From Budvicia aquatica DSM 5075 = ATCC 35567 (GTDB lineage Bacteria; Pseudomonadota; Gammaproteobacteria; Enterobacterales; Enterobacteriaceae), in assembly GCF_000427805.1 (NCBI RefSeq), contig NZ_ATYS01000033.1:1-61379 (forward strand): a stretch of 61,379 nt of DNA, given 5' to 3'. The notes under the pieces are model-generated. The model was not told where the DNA came from. It searched no databases and was given only the letters and a program-made list of their open reading frames with translations. The position numbers and the translations under genes were made by a program. Every line of letters begins with the position of its first letter. The stretch's first letter is position 1. This document shows positions 18,240 through 27,243 of this stretch, piece after piece.

Positions 18240-19169
18240 ATGTACGATCTCAACGACCTCTATTTTTATGTTCAGGTAGTTAAGCACGCTGGTTTTGCGC
18301 CAGCAGGCCGGGCATTGAATATGCCTAAGTCAAAGCTGAGCCGCCGTATCTCACAGTTGGAAGAGCGGATTGGCGTCCGGCTGATTAACCGATCTACCCG
18401 GCGTTTTGTGGTGACTGAGATCGGCCAAATCTATTATCAACACTGTGAAGCCATGCTGATGCAGGCCGAAGCGGCTCAGGATGCCATTGATATTACCCGC
18501 TCCGAGCCACAGGGTTCGGTGCGCCTTAGCTGCCCGACGGGAATGTTGAATTTTCAGGTCGCTCGGTTATTACCGGGATATATGAAAAAATACCCCAAGG
18601 TAAAGATTTATCTGGAAAGTACTGACCGGACGGTTGATGTACTGAAAGAAGGGTTTGATATGGCGATCCGCGTGCGTTTTCCTCCTCTGGAAGACAGCGA
18701 CCTGGTGATGAAGGTATTATCATCCAGCCCGCAGCAGCTGGTGGCCAGTCCTGAGCTGGCGGCGAAATACGGTAACTGTATTTTACCGGGGGATTTACGT
18801 GGTATTCCCACCCTTGATTGGGGCTGGAGTCAGAACGAACATCAGTGGTGTCTGGAAGGGCCTGACGGAGCAACCGCTTTAATTCCTCATTCCCCCTGTT
18901 TAGTCACTGATGATATGGTGACATTAAGAGAGGCCGCGCTGGCGGGTATTGGGGTCGTACAATTACCGCTTCTGATTGTTCATCGAGACATTAGCGCCGG
19001 TACGCTGGTGCCGGTAGTGCCGAGCTGGCGGCCGAGAGCGGGGATTGTTCACGTGGTGTTTCCTTCACGCCGTGGCCTGTTGCCTTCCGTGAGAAGTTTT
19101 CTCGATTATTTATCAGAGAGCTTCGGTGAGCTGGACTTTACTGAACAAGACGCTCAATCGCATCACTAA
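18240..19169 (+). CDS. LysR-family transcriptional regulator
   Basis: LysR-type regulator with an N-terminal winged HTH (MYDLNDLYFYVQVVKHAGFA, PKSKLSRRISQLEERIGVRL) and a C-terminal periplasmic-binding-like effector domain. I prefer ATG 18240, giving MYDLNDLY at the normal LysR N terminus (309 aa). An in-frame ATG at 18207 would add 11 residues, and neither has a strong RBS. It is divergent from pirin-ycaC and most likely regulates them. The downstream rnz starts 18 bp after it and may share the transcript. Confidence 0.93.
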   Translation: MYDLNDLYFYVQVVKHAGFAPAGRALNMPKSKLSRRISQLEERIGVRLINRSTRRFVVTEIGQIYYQHCEAMLMQAEAAQDAIDITRSEPQGSVRLSCPTGMLNFQVARLLPGYMKKYPKVKIYLESTDRTVDVLKEGFDMAIRVRFPPLEDSDLVMKVLSSSPQQLVASPELAAKYGNCILPGDLRGIPTLDWGWSQNEHQWCLEGPDGATALIPHSPCLVTDDMVTLREAALAGIGVVQLPLLIVHRDISAGTLVPVVPSWRPRAGIVHVVFPSRRGLLPSVRSFLDYLSESFGELDFTEQDAQSHH

Positions 19170-19186
19170 TAGAGAGTAACAACGTA

Positions 19187-20101
19187 ATGGAACTGATTTT
19201 TTTAGGTACCGGTGCCGGTATGCCGAGTAAAGAACGTAACGTAACCTCGGTAGCGTTAAACCTGATGGCTGAACGCAACTCTTTTTGGCTGTTTGACTGC
19301 GGAGAAGCAACCCAACATCAGATTCTTCATACTCAGGTTAAATTAGGCCGGATTGAAAAGATCTTTATCACTCATTTACACGGCGATCATCTGTTTGGCC
19401 TGCCGGGGTTACTTGGTTCTCGTTCGATGAGCGGTTCCACCGAGCCGTTAACGTTGTACGGCCCGACAGGGATAAAAGCGTTTATTGAATCAGCGCTCAG
19501 CCTGAGTGGTTCTTATCTCACTTACCCGTTGGATATTGTAGAAATTCAACCGGGGCTGGTGTTTAAAGATGCGCAGATTGAAGTTAGCACGCTGCCATTG
19601 ACCCACGGTATTGCCAGTTTTGGCTACCGTATTGAAGAGAGTGATAAACCCGGAACTCTGGATGCCGCGCGGCTGATTGCTGAGGGCATTACTCCGGGCC
19701 CGCTGTTCCAGCGCCTCAAGTCAGGAGAGTCTGTCACGCTGGATAACGGACAAATAATTAACGGACAGGACTATATTGGCCCGAATCAGAAGGGCAAATC
19801 GATAGCTATTTTTGGTGACACGACGCCGACAGAACTTGGTCCTCAGTTGGCCGCGGGAGTCGATGTGATGGTGCATGAGACTACGCTTGAAGCATCAATG
19901 GCCGAACAGGCCAATAGCCGCGGGCATTCAACAACCCATCAGGCCGCTGAACTGGCTAAACAGGCCGGGGTTAAGAAATTAATCATTACCCATTTTAGCG
20001 GCCGCTACGATCGGGATGAATGCCAACGCTTATTAGCGGAATGCCGGACCATTTTTCCGGCAACCGATGCGGCATACGATTTGGGCGTGTTTGAGATATA
20101 G
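19187..20101 (+). CDS. rnz: Ribonuclease Z / RNase BN
   Basis: Metallo-beta-lactamase-fold nuclease that processes tRNA 3' ends, 304 aa (E. coli Rnz/ElaC about 305). The N-terminal signature MELIFLGTGAGMPSKERN is present, as are the zinc motif THLHGDHLFGLPG, the Asp in IFGDTTP and the C-terminal HSTTHQAAELAK and THFSGRYD histidines. Cytosolic. It is 18 bp behind the LysR gene. Confidence 0.97.
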   Translation: MELIFLGTGAGMPSKERNVTSVALNLMAERNSFWLFDCGEATQHQILHTQVKLGRIEKIFITHLHGDHLFGLPGLLGSRSMSGSTEPLTLYGPTGIKAFIESALSLSGSYLTYPLDIVEIQPGLVFKDAQIEVSTLPLTHGIASFGYRIEESDKPGTLDAARLIAEGITPGPLFQRLKSGESVTLDNGQIINGQDYIGPNQKGKSIAIFGDTTPTELGPQLAAGVDVMVHETTLEASMAEQANSRGHSTTHQAAELAKQAGVKKLIITHFSGRYDRDECQRLLAECRTIFPATDAAYDLGVFEI

Positions 20102-20263
20102 GTCTTTTTTAGTCAGGGATGATATCAGGATTTTTTCTAATAAAAATAATGATATACATCAGCTAACATTAATCGCTGATTGTCACGGAACGCGCTTTTC
20201 CATTATACTAAAAACAGCGTTCCAATTTTAATGAAACAATCAAGGGATATAGGAATTAATACT

Positions 20264-21055
20264 ATGAGTATGGATGATATTGATAAGCAGCCTGACTCGG
20301 TCTCGTCTGTACTGAAAGTATTTGGTATTTTGCGGGCGTTAGGTGAAGAGCAAGAAATTGGCATTTCTGAGCTGGCGCAACAGGTGATGATGTCGAAGAG
20401 TACGGTTTACCGTTTTCTACAAACCATGAAGACTCTGGGCTATGTTACGCAGGAAGGCGATTCTGATAAGTACTCCCTGACCATGAAGCTGTTTGAGCTG
20501 GGCTCTAAGTCATTGCAAAATGTGGATGTGATCCGCTATGCCAACATCCAAATGCGCGAAATATCCCGGCAGACTAAAGAGGCTATTCACCTGGGGGCGC
20601 TGGATGATGACTGTATTATCTATATTCATAAGATCGATTCGATGTATAACCTGCGGATGTACTCCCGCATTGGTCGTCGCAATCCGATTCATACCACTGC
20701 CATAGGTAAAGTGCTGTTGGCGTGGAGCGAACCTCAAGAATTGCAGGACGTTCTGTCAAAAATTACCTTTACCCGTAGTACCGATAAAACGATTACCAGC
20801 GTGGAAGACTTTATACCCGTGCTGGAAAAAGCCAAAGAGCAGGGATATGCGGAAGATATTGAAGAGCAGGAAGAGGGGCTGCGTTGTATCGCCGTTCCGG
20901 TGTTTGACCGTTTCGGCGTTGTCATTGTTGGCCTGAGCATTTCTTTCCCGACTATTCGTTTCTCTGAAGAGAATAAAGCCAATATCGTTAATATGTTACA
21001 TGAAGCGGCGCGTAATATTTCATCCCAGATGGGATATCACGATTATCCGTTCTAA
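20264..21055 (+). CDS. kdgR: IclR-family repressor KdgR
   Basis: IclR-type repressor of pectin and ketodeoxygluconate catabolism in enterobacteria. From ATG 20264 (RBS AGGAATT) it is 263 aa, the same as E. coli KdgR, with almost identical blocks: DKQPDSVSSVLKVFGIL, VMMSKSTVYRFLQTMKTLGY, IHKIDSMYNLRMYSRIGRR, EEQEEGLRCIAVPVFDRFGV and the C terminus QMGYHDYPF. The N-terminal winged HTH covers about residues 10-75, followed by the effector domain. Longer upstream starts (20180) lack an RBS and are not in the family. A strong terminator follows. Confidence 0.96.
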   Translation: MSMDDIDKQPDSVSSVLKVFGILRALGEEQEIGISELAQQVMMSKSTVYRFLQTMKTLGYVTQEGDSDKYSLTMKLFELGSKSLQNVDVIRYANIQMREISRQTKEAIHLGALDDDCIIYIHKIDSMYNLRMYSRIGRRNPIHTTAIGKVLLAWSEPQELQDVLSKITFTRSTDKTITSVEDFIPVLEKAKEQGYAEDIEEQEEGLRCIAVPVFDRFGVVIVGLSISFPTIRFSEENKANIVNMLHEAARNISSQMGYHDYPF

Positions 21056-21084
21056 GTAAACAGTTTCAATCTGTGTTTATTCGC

Positions 21085-21114
21085 CGGGAGACAACCATTG
21101 TCTCCCGTTTTTTT
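21085..21114 (+). terminator. Intrinsic terminator of kdgR
   Basis: Perfect 10-bp stem CGGGAGACAA / TTGTCTCCCG with a CCA loop and a seven-T run. Confidence 0.93.
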
Positions 21115-21315
21115 GTTTATTTTTCGAAGAGATAACCAATAGATTCGCGGGTAGCATCACCCGTCATCTAATATCAGCATTTTTTGTACGGTCACCTTAG
21201 TTGTATTGCTCTGGACCCTTCGATAAACTATTAACGAATTGTTAATAAATTTCATCAATTAAGTAAATGGCAGTGTCGAATTAAGTCCGGTATCGGGCTT
21301 AGCAAGGAGAATATA

Positions 21316-21801
21316 ATGGCTTCCAGCCGCGAAATAAAAGTAAACGGACAATGGATCCGTTTAGATAATACCCCCCCAACCACCCCTTTGTTATACGCCC
21401 TGCGCAACGACCTGATGCTTAATGGCCCAAAGTATGGCTGTGGGTTAGGCGAGTGTGGCGCCTGTACTGTTCTGATTAACGGCGTGGCAACCCGCTCATG
21501 TATTACTCCGGTATCGGCGGCCTATCAAAAAGAAATTACAACGCTTGAAGGTCTTGGTACTGAGCAAAACATGCATCCGGTTCAGCAGGCATTTGTTGAA
21601 GAGCAGGCGGCTCAGTGTGGCTATTGCACCAACGGGATGATTATGACGCTGGTTGCGCTGTTCGAGCGCAATCCAAAGGCCTCGGAAGACGAGATTAAAC
21701 AAGAGTTGGCCTATAACCTGTGCCGTTGCGGTACCCATATGGAAATTCTCAGCGCGGCAGAAAAAGCCAAAGCGCTGCTGGCTGAGAGGGCTTCGGCATG
21801 A
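21316..21801 (+). CDS. [2Fe-2S] subunit of a periplasmic molybdenum hydroxylase
   Basis: Small subunit (161 aa) of an xanthine-oxidase-family enzyme of the isoquinoline 1-oxidoreductase/aldehyde oxidoreductase type. The plant-ferredoxin cluster motif is seen in KYGCGLGECGACTVLINGV, and the second cluster domain in CGYCTNGMIMT and NLCRCGTHMEI. It carries no Tat signal of its own, so it is presumably exported by hitch-hiking on the Tat-bearing large subunit. It overlaps that gene by 4 bp and has AAGGAG before the ATG. It is the first gene of a five-gene operon. Confidence 0.93.
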   Translation: MASSREIKVNGQWIRLDNTPPTTPLLYALRNDLMLNGPKYGCGLGECGACTVLINGVATRSCITPVSAAYQKEITTLEGLGTEQNMHPVQQAFVEEQAAQCGYCTNGMIMTLVALFERNPKASEDEIKQELAYNLCRCGTHMEILSAAEKAKALLAERASA

Positions 21802-24062
21802 GTATGTTTGATATTACCCGCCGCCGGTTACTTCAGGCTGGCGGAATGCTGATGGTCAGCATGGCTATTCCCGCTCCGTTTAAGGCAATGGCTGCTGAAG
21901 CCGCTAAAGTGAATCCGAATGATATTCCTTTGGATCAGGTCGATAGCTTTATCGCTATTTCGGCCGACGGCCAGGTTACTGCGTTTTGTGGCCACGTTGA
22001 TTTAGGCACCGGCCTTCGTACTTCTCTGGCTCAAATTATTGCCGACGAACTGTATGTTCCGTTTGAAAAAGTCACCATGATCTTGGGTGATACTTTGCGT
22101 ACGCCGGATCAGGGGCCAACGATTGCCAGCGCCAGTATTCAGGTTACCGCGGTACCGCTGCGTAAAGCGGCTGCCGAAGTACGCCAGTTCCTGTTGAAAC
22201 AGGCCTCGGTAGTGTTTTCTCAGCCGGTTGAAAGAATGGAAACCAGTCACGGCATGATTAACGTCATTGATAATCCTGAGCGTGAAATCAGCTACGGTGA
22301 TTTGGTTAAAGGTCAGAACTTTAATATTACGCTGGGTAACGATATCGCCTTAAAGCCGACGGCTGAATACCAGTTTATCGGTAAGCCGATCGCCCGGGTG
22401 GATATCCCGGCTAAAGTCACCGGCGGTATGACCTTTGTGCATGATTTCCGCTTGCCCAATATGCTTCATGGCCGCGTTATTCTACCTCCCTATGGCGGTG
22501 CTGACAGTTCGGCCCCGTTGGGAGACAGCCTGCTGGAAGTGGATGAGTCTTCAATTGCGGATATGCCGGGCATCGTCAAGGTTGTCGTGATTAATGACTT
22601 TGTTGGCGTGGTTGCTGAACGGGAAGAGCAGGCTATCAATGCCGCTCGCAAGCTTAAAGTAAAATGGAAAGAGTGGGCCGGTTTACCTCCTCTGGCGCCG
22701 GATGACTTGTTGGAAACGCTGAAAGCTCATCCTAAAACAACCAGATTGCTGCAAGAAGATAACAACGTAGACGGTGCGCTGGATAAGCTGTCTAAAGTGG
22801 TTAATGCTGATTATATCTGGCCTTACCATATGCATGCGTCGATTGGTCCGTCTTGCGCAGTGGCTGACGTAGCCGACAATAAAGTCGAAGTCTGGTCAGG
22901 TACTCAAAATCCGCACGACTTACGTAACGATATTGTCACGTTGCTGGAGTGCAATCGAGAGAGCGTGAATATTCATCGTATGGAAGCCTCCGGCTGCTAC
23001 GGACGTAACTGTGCGGATGACGTTGCCGGTAATGCCGCGCTGTTGTCCCGTGCGGTCGGTCGTCCGGTCAGAGTGCAGCTGATGCGCGAACAGGAAAATG
23101 CCTGGGAGCCTAAAGGAACGGCCCAGCTGATTCAAATTCGCGGTGGTCTGGATGCGGAAAATAACGTCGGGGCTTATGAGTTTAAGACCTGTTATCCGTC
23201 TAACGGTGCGACGCTGCTGCCTTCTATTCTGACCGGTATTATTGCCAATACGGCGATTACTCAGCAGATGGGCGACCGTACTGCAGTACCTCAGTACGAA
23301 TATCCGAATATGCGAGTGGTGTCTGAAGATGCGGCTCCGATTGTGCGTGCCTCATGGATGCGCGGCGTGTCGGCGCTGCCTAACGTATTCGCTCATGAGT
23401 CATGGATTGATGAACTGGCTTATCTGGCGCAGCAGGATCCTATTGCTTACCGTTTACGCTATCTCAAAGATCCGCGGGCCATTGCGCTGATTGAAGCGCT
23501 GAAAAAACAGTCAGGCTGGACGGATGGTCCTTCATTTAAAAATAAAAATAGTCAGGATGATGTGGTTACCGGCAGAGGTTTTGCCTATGCCCGTTACTTC
23601 CACAGTAAATTCCCCGGTTACGGCGCAGCATGGGCTGCATGGGTGATTGATGTTGAAGTGAACCGTAAAAACGGCCATATCAAGGCCAAGAAGATTTATA
23701 TTTCCCACGACTGCGGGCAAATCGTTAATCCGGCCGGAGTTCGCCATCAGATTCACGGCAATATTATTCAGTCAACCAGCCGGGTACTGAAAGAGTTCAC
23801 GACCTTTGATCGGTCAGGCGTGACGTCTCTGGACTGGGGCGGTTATCCGATCCTGAGATTTGACGAACTGCCTGAGATTGATATTCATCTGATTGAGAAT
23901 CAGGCGGAAGCCCCTATGGGGGTAGGTGAGTCGGCTTCGGTACCCAGTGCGGCAGCAATTGCGAATGCAGTATTTGATGCCACCGGTGTGCGCTTACGTC
24001 AGGTGCCATTTACCCCGGCACGGGTTAAGCAGGCGCTGGACAATGCCGCTGCGGGCAAGTGA
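21798..24062 (+). CDS. Molybdopterin-binding subunit of a periplasmic molybdenum hydroxylase
   Basis: Catalytic subunit of 754 aa, xanthine oxidase family, IorB/aldehyde-dehydrogenase-like single-chain type. It has a Tat signal peptide (TRRRLLQAGG, then a hydrophobic stretch ending AMAAEA). The C-terminal MGVGESASVPSAAAIANAVF contains the catalytic Glu of the GVGE motif. Such enzymes hydroxylate N-heterocycles or oxidise aldehydes. No FAD subunit gene is present, so electrons probably pass from the 2Fe-2S subunit to the cytochrome c encoded next. The substrate is unknown. Confidence 0.93.
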   Translation: MSMFDITRRRLLQAGGMLMVSMAIPAPFKAMAAEAAKVNPNDIPLDQVDSFIAISADGQVTAFCGHVDLGTGLRTSLAQIIADELYVPFEKVTMILGDTLRTPDQGPTIASASIQVTAVPLRKAAAEVRQFLLKQASVVFSQPVERMETSHGMINVIDNPEREISYGDLVKGQNFNITLGNDIALKPTAEYQFIGKPIARVDIPAKVTGGMTFVHDFRLPNMLHGRVILPPYGGADSSAPLGDSLLEVDESSIADMPGIVKVVVINDFVGVVAEREEQAINAARKLKVKWKEWAGLPPLAPDDLLETLKAHPKTTRLLQEDNNVDGALDKLSKVVNADYIWPYHMHASIGPSCAVADVADNKVEVWSGTQNPHDLRNDIVTLLECNRESVNIHRMEASGCYGRNCADDVAGNAALLSRAVGRPVRVQLMREQENAWEPKGTAQLIQIRGGLDAENNVGAYEFKTCYPSNGATLLPSILTGIIANTAITQQMGDRTAVPQYEYPNMRVVSEDAAPIVRASWMRGVSALPNVFAHESWIDELAYLAQQDPIAYRLRYLKDPRAIALIEALKKQSGWTDGPSFKNKNSQDDVVTGRGFAYARYFHSKFPGYGAAWAAWVIDVEVNRKNGHIKAKKIYISHDCGQIVNPAGVRHQIHGNIIQSTSRVLKEFTTFDRSGVTSLDWGGYPILRFDELPEIDIHLIENQAEAPMGVGESASVPSAAAIANAVFDATGVRLRQVPFTPARVKQALDNAAAGK

Positions 24063-24176
24063 TTAGCCTAAGGCTGGTTTAAATACTGTGCCCGGCGGGC
24101 TGTTTCAGCCGCCGGTGCGATTTTACTTTTAGACTCTGAGCGTTGACCGATTAAACGCCAAAAGAATGGATAAATA

Positions 24177-25496
24177 ATGATGAGGCTTAAACGCGTATTA
24201 GGCTGGTGTGTGGGGATTGTTGTGGTTGTCGGCGCTGCCGGCCTTTGGTACAGCAGTCATCCTGAAATCGAGCCCCTGAACGTTAAAAATCCGGCTAAGT
24301 TTTCTGAAAAACAAATTGCCCGCGGTAAGCTGCTGGCAGATACCGGCGACTGTGCGGTTTGTCATACCAGTAAAGACGGTGTGACCAACGCGGGTGGCTT
24401 AGCCATTGAGATTCCTTTTGGAACCATTTACACCACCAATATTACTCCTGATGTTGAAACCGGTATTGGTGACTGGAGCTTTGAAGCCTTTAAACGGGCA
24501 ATGAGAGAAGGTATTGATCGAAAAGGGAATTATTTGTATCCGGCTTTTCCGTATACCGCCTTTACTAAAACAACGGATGCCGATCTGGAAGACTTATACG
24601 CCTATCTGATGTCTCAGACTGCGGTGAAAAGTGACAATCCGGTGACTGATTTATCGTTCCCGTTCAATATTCGTCGCGGAATTTCAGCGTGGAATTTACT
24701 GTTCTTATCTCCGGGAGCTTATCAACCGGATACCGCTCAAAGCGAGGAGTGGAACCGTGGCGCTTATCTGGTGGAAGGTTTAGGCCACTGTAGCGCTTGT
24801 CATACACCGCGTAACCTAATGTTTGCTGAGAAAACCGGTGACGACTATCTCGGCGGCGGTGTAGCCGAAGGCTGGATTGCTCCCGCATTGAACCGAAATA
24901 CTCCGTCGCCGATGGGCTGGAATAAAGATGAGCTGGTTGAGTATATGCGCACCGGTTTCTCTGCTAATCATGGCGTTGCAGCAGGTCCGATGGCTCCGGT
25001 GGTGAAAGAAGGATTATCGGTGCAGTCCGATGCTGATTTAATGGCAATCGCAACTTACTTAGTATCGTTTCAGGATCCTAAAGGCAAAGTCGCCGATGGC
25101 GATCGGGCTAAAGCCGCCGCTGATATTAATCAGCAGGCATACAGTCGGGTTGAACCACTGACAACGCAGGGCGCGCGAATCTTCTCCGGTGCTTGTATGG
25201 CGTGCCATAACCAAAGCGGTGGCCCGGTGCTTAACGGCGTGAATCCGTCGATTGCCCTGAACAGTAATCTGTATGAGTCGGTGCCGGATAATATGATTCA
25301 TATTGTGCTGAACGGCGTTCAGTCACCTGCAAGTGATAAGTTAGGCTATATGCCGGCTTTCCGTTACAACATGAATGACCAGCAGATTGTGGCATTGTTG
25401 AGCTATTTGCGGGAAGACTTTGCCAAACAGCCTGCATGGCCGGGGCTGGCGGAGCGGGTGAAGCAGATTAGGCTGGAAACAGAGAAGGACAACTAA
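24177..25496 (+). CDS. Tri-haem cytochrome c, membrane anchored
   Basis: Cytochrome c subunit of 439 aa with an N-terminal membrane anchor (VLGWCVGIVVVVGAAGLWY) and three haem-binding motifs: CAVCH at about residue 59, CSACH at 205 and CMACH at 340. This three-domain layout matches the cytochrome subunits of membrane-bound alcohol, aldehyde or nicotinate dehydrogenases, which pass electrons from a periplasmic dehydrogenase to quinone or to a terminal oxidase. It lies 114 bp behind the Mo subunit and is presumably its electron acceptor. Confidence 0.93.
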   Translation: MMRLKRVLGWCVGIVVVVGAAGLWYSSHPEIEPLNVKNPAKFSEKQIARGKLLADTGDCAVCHTSKDGVTNAGGLAIEIPFGTIYTTNITPDVETGIGDWSFEAFKRAMREGIDRKGNYLYPAFPYTAFTKTTDADLEDLYAYLMSQTAVKSDNPVTDLSFPFNIRRGISAWNLLFLSPGAYQPDTAQSEEWNRGAYLVEGLGHCSACHTPRNLMFAEKTGDDYLGGGVAEGWIAPALNRNTPSPMGWNKDELVEYMRTGFSANHGVAAGPMAPVVKEGLSVQSDADLMAIATYLVSFQDPKGKVADGDRAKAAADINQQAYSRVEPLTTQGARIFSGACMACHNQSGGPVLNGVNPSIALNSNLYESVPDNMIHIVLNGVQSPASDKLGYMPAFRYNMNDQQIVALLSYLREDFAKQPAWPGLAERVKQIRLETEKDN

Positions 25497-25521
25497 GCTT
25501 ACCCATTAACCTGTGTATTGC

Positions 25522-25542
25522 CATCCCGTTGAAAAACGGGAT
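25522..25542. repeat. Dispersed hairpin repeat, copy 1
   Basis: Inverted repeat ATCCCGTT / AACGGGAT. The same 21 bases recur exactly at 45931-45951. It lies 26 bp after the cytochrome gene and may act as a transcript-stabilising or attenuating hairpin within the operon. Confidence 0.7.
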
Positions 25543-25590
25543 TCAGGTTTTGGCTAACCGACTTTATCCGGTAGAACAGCAGGAGTATTT

Positions 25591-26184
25591 ATGACCGTAG
25601 GCATTGTCATTGTCGCTGCCGGTTTAGGGACGCGTTTTCGTCAACAGAGCGGAAACCCGCGGGCTAATAAGCTGATGGCGGGATGTGCGGTGGTTGGCGA
25701 ATTAGTATTACCGGTTTTCACTCATGCTTTACGTCATGCCCTTCAGGCATCGGATAACGTGATGGTGGTTACTCGTCCTGATTATTATGAAATACAGCGG
25801 CAGTCCGAGCGTTCAGGCTGTCGCTGTATCTATCTTGATAGCGCCGGGTTGGGAGAGTCTATTGCTGCCGGGGTGCAAAATACGCCCGACTGGCAGGGCT
25901 GGCTGATTGCGTTGGCCGATATGCCATTTATTCAGCCGAAGACATTTACCACTGTGGCCAATTCGCTGGCATCGAATGTCATTGCCCGACCCGTTTATCA
26001 GCAGCAGGCCGGTCATCCGGTGGGATTTGGTGCCGATTTTCGTTCTGAATTGATGGCGCTTCAGGGCGATAACGGTGCCCGTAGCCTATTTCAACGCTGT
26101 ACTCCGTTAATGATTCCGGTGAATGATGCCGGTGTGTTACGGGATATCGATAAACCCGACGATTTAATTGATCCTATTTTTTAG
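25591..26184 (+). CDS. MocA-like molybdenum cofactor cytidylyltransferase
   Basis: Nucleotidyltransferase of 197 aa of the MobA/MocA family. The nucleotide-binding loop IVAAGLGTRFRQ, the following Lys in NKLMAG and the metal-binding LADMPFIQP are visible. In XdhC-linked operons these proteins convert Mo-molybdopterin to the cytosine dinucleotide form needed by hydroxylases of this family. It is probably a dedicated cofactor enzyme for the hydroxylase encoded upstream and is followed 33 bp later by an xdhC-like gene. RBS CAGGAG. Confidence 0.88.
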   Translation: MTVGIVIVAAGLGTRFRQQSGNPRANKLMAGCAVVGELVLPVFTHALRHALQASDNVMVVTRPDYYEIQRQSERSGCRCIYLDSAGLGESIAAGVQNTPDWQGWLIALADMPFIQPKTFTTVANSLASNVIARPVYQQQAGHPVGFGADFRSELMALQGDNGARSLFQRCTPLMIPVNDAGVLRDIDKPDDLIDPIF

Positions 26185-26217
26185 CCCGACTCTTAAACTT
26201 TTGACAGGCAGCTTGCT

Positions 26218-27174
26218 ATGCAACATATGGAACTCGACGTTATCCAGCGAAGTATTGGCTGGATTGAACAACAGCAGCCGATATGGCTTTGTACCGTATT
26301 AAATACTTACGGTTCATCTCCTCGGGGGCCGGGTGCCATGATGTCCGCGATTTCTGGCGGTCAGTTTAGTGGCTCTCTATCGGGTGGCTGCGTTGAGGAT
26401 GATTTTCTTGAGCGTATTGCTAACGGCGAGTTTACTCAGCCAAGCCAGATTGTGCGCTATGGTGCAGGCTCACCCCGAACTTCGGTCACTTTACCGTGCG
26501 GCGGGTCGATTGACGTGCTGGTTGAGTATTTGCTGCCGAACGAAGAGAGCCTAAATCATTTAAGACATATCGAAGGTGCCCTTCGGGGACAGGGACAGTG
26601 GGTTAAGCGGGTCATGGTGCCTCAAGCCAGCCAGTTACCTGAACCTTGCCAGCGCGGCTCTGGTCCGGTGGTTGAGCATCAAGGTGATAGCGTGACGATC
26701 TATTTGGGCGCAGTGACGCGGGTCATCATTGCCGGTCTTTCGAGCGTCGGCCAATATTGTGCTCAGTTTGCTGCGGCATTGGGTTTTGAAGTGGTTATTT
26801 GCGAACCTCGCCGCGAAGTGATTGATAACTTTGCCCATCTGGATATGCCGGTGCTTGAGATCTTTCCTGCCCGCTATATTGAACAGGGGGGTGTTCATAC
26901 GAATACCGCGATTGTGGCGCTAACTCACGATCCGCGTATGGACGACTTAACCATGATGGAAGCAGTACGTACTCCGGCGTTTTATATTGGTGCCATGGGA
27001 TCGGAAACAACCAGCGCCAAGCGCAGGCAGCGACTAACGGATATTGGTGAGCTAACGCTGACCGAGCTGGACCGCATCCATGCGCCGATAGGGTTGCCTA
27101 TTGGTAGTAAAACTCCCGCCGAAATAGGAATTGCGGTGGTAGCCGATATTGTCAGAGTTAAAAACGGAATGTAA
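26218..27174 (+). CDS. XdhC-family cofactor insertion/maturation protein
   Basis: XdhC/CoxF-type chaperone of 318 aa that binds the sulfurated molybdenum cofactor and delivers it to xanthine-oxidase-family enzymes. The N-terminal XdhC_CoxI domain reads TVLNTYGSSPRGPGAMM and SGGCVEDDFLER, with the conserved Cys after GG. The C-terminal Rossmann domain reads VIIAGLSSVGQYCAQFA and YIGAMGSETTSAKRRQRL. It is the last gene of the hydroxylase operon, and a bidirectional terminator separates it from ttrA. Confidence 0.93.
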   Translation: MQHMELDVIQRSIGWIEQQQPIWLCTVLNTYGSSPRGPGAMMSAISGGQFSGSLSGGCVEDDFLERIANGEFTQPSQIVRYGAGSPRTSVTLPCGGSIDVLVEYLLPNEESLNHLRHIEGALRGQGQWVKRVMVPQASQLPEPCQRGSGPVVEHQGDSVTIYLGAVTRVIIAGLSSVGQYCAQFAAALGFEVVICEPRREVIDNFAHLDMPVLEIFPARYIEQGGVHTNTAIVALTHDPRMDDLTMMEAVRTPAFYIGAMGSETTSAKRRQRLTDIGELTLTELDRIHAPIGLPIGSKTPAEIGIAVVADIVRVKNGM

Positions 27175-27193
27175 CGATAAACGTGAATTCTTA

Positions 27194-27215
27194 AAGGAGG
27201 CGTTTCCGCCTCCTT
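27194..27215. terminator. Bidirectional terminator between the hydroxylase operon and ttrA
   Basis: Stem AAGGAGGCG / CGCCTCCTT with a 4-nt loop between two convergent operons. Confidence 0.8.
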
Positions 27216-27243
27216 ATTATCAGGTACTGCCTGTCACTTTAAA

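Noticed and set aside
21115-21315. KdgR operator before the Mo hydroxylase operon
   Set aside because: Only a weak AAATTTCAT-like half is seen; no palindromic match to the KdgR box.
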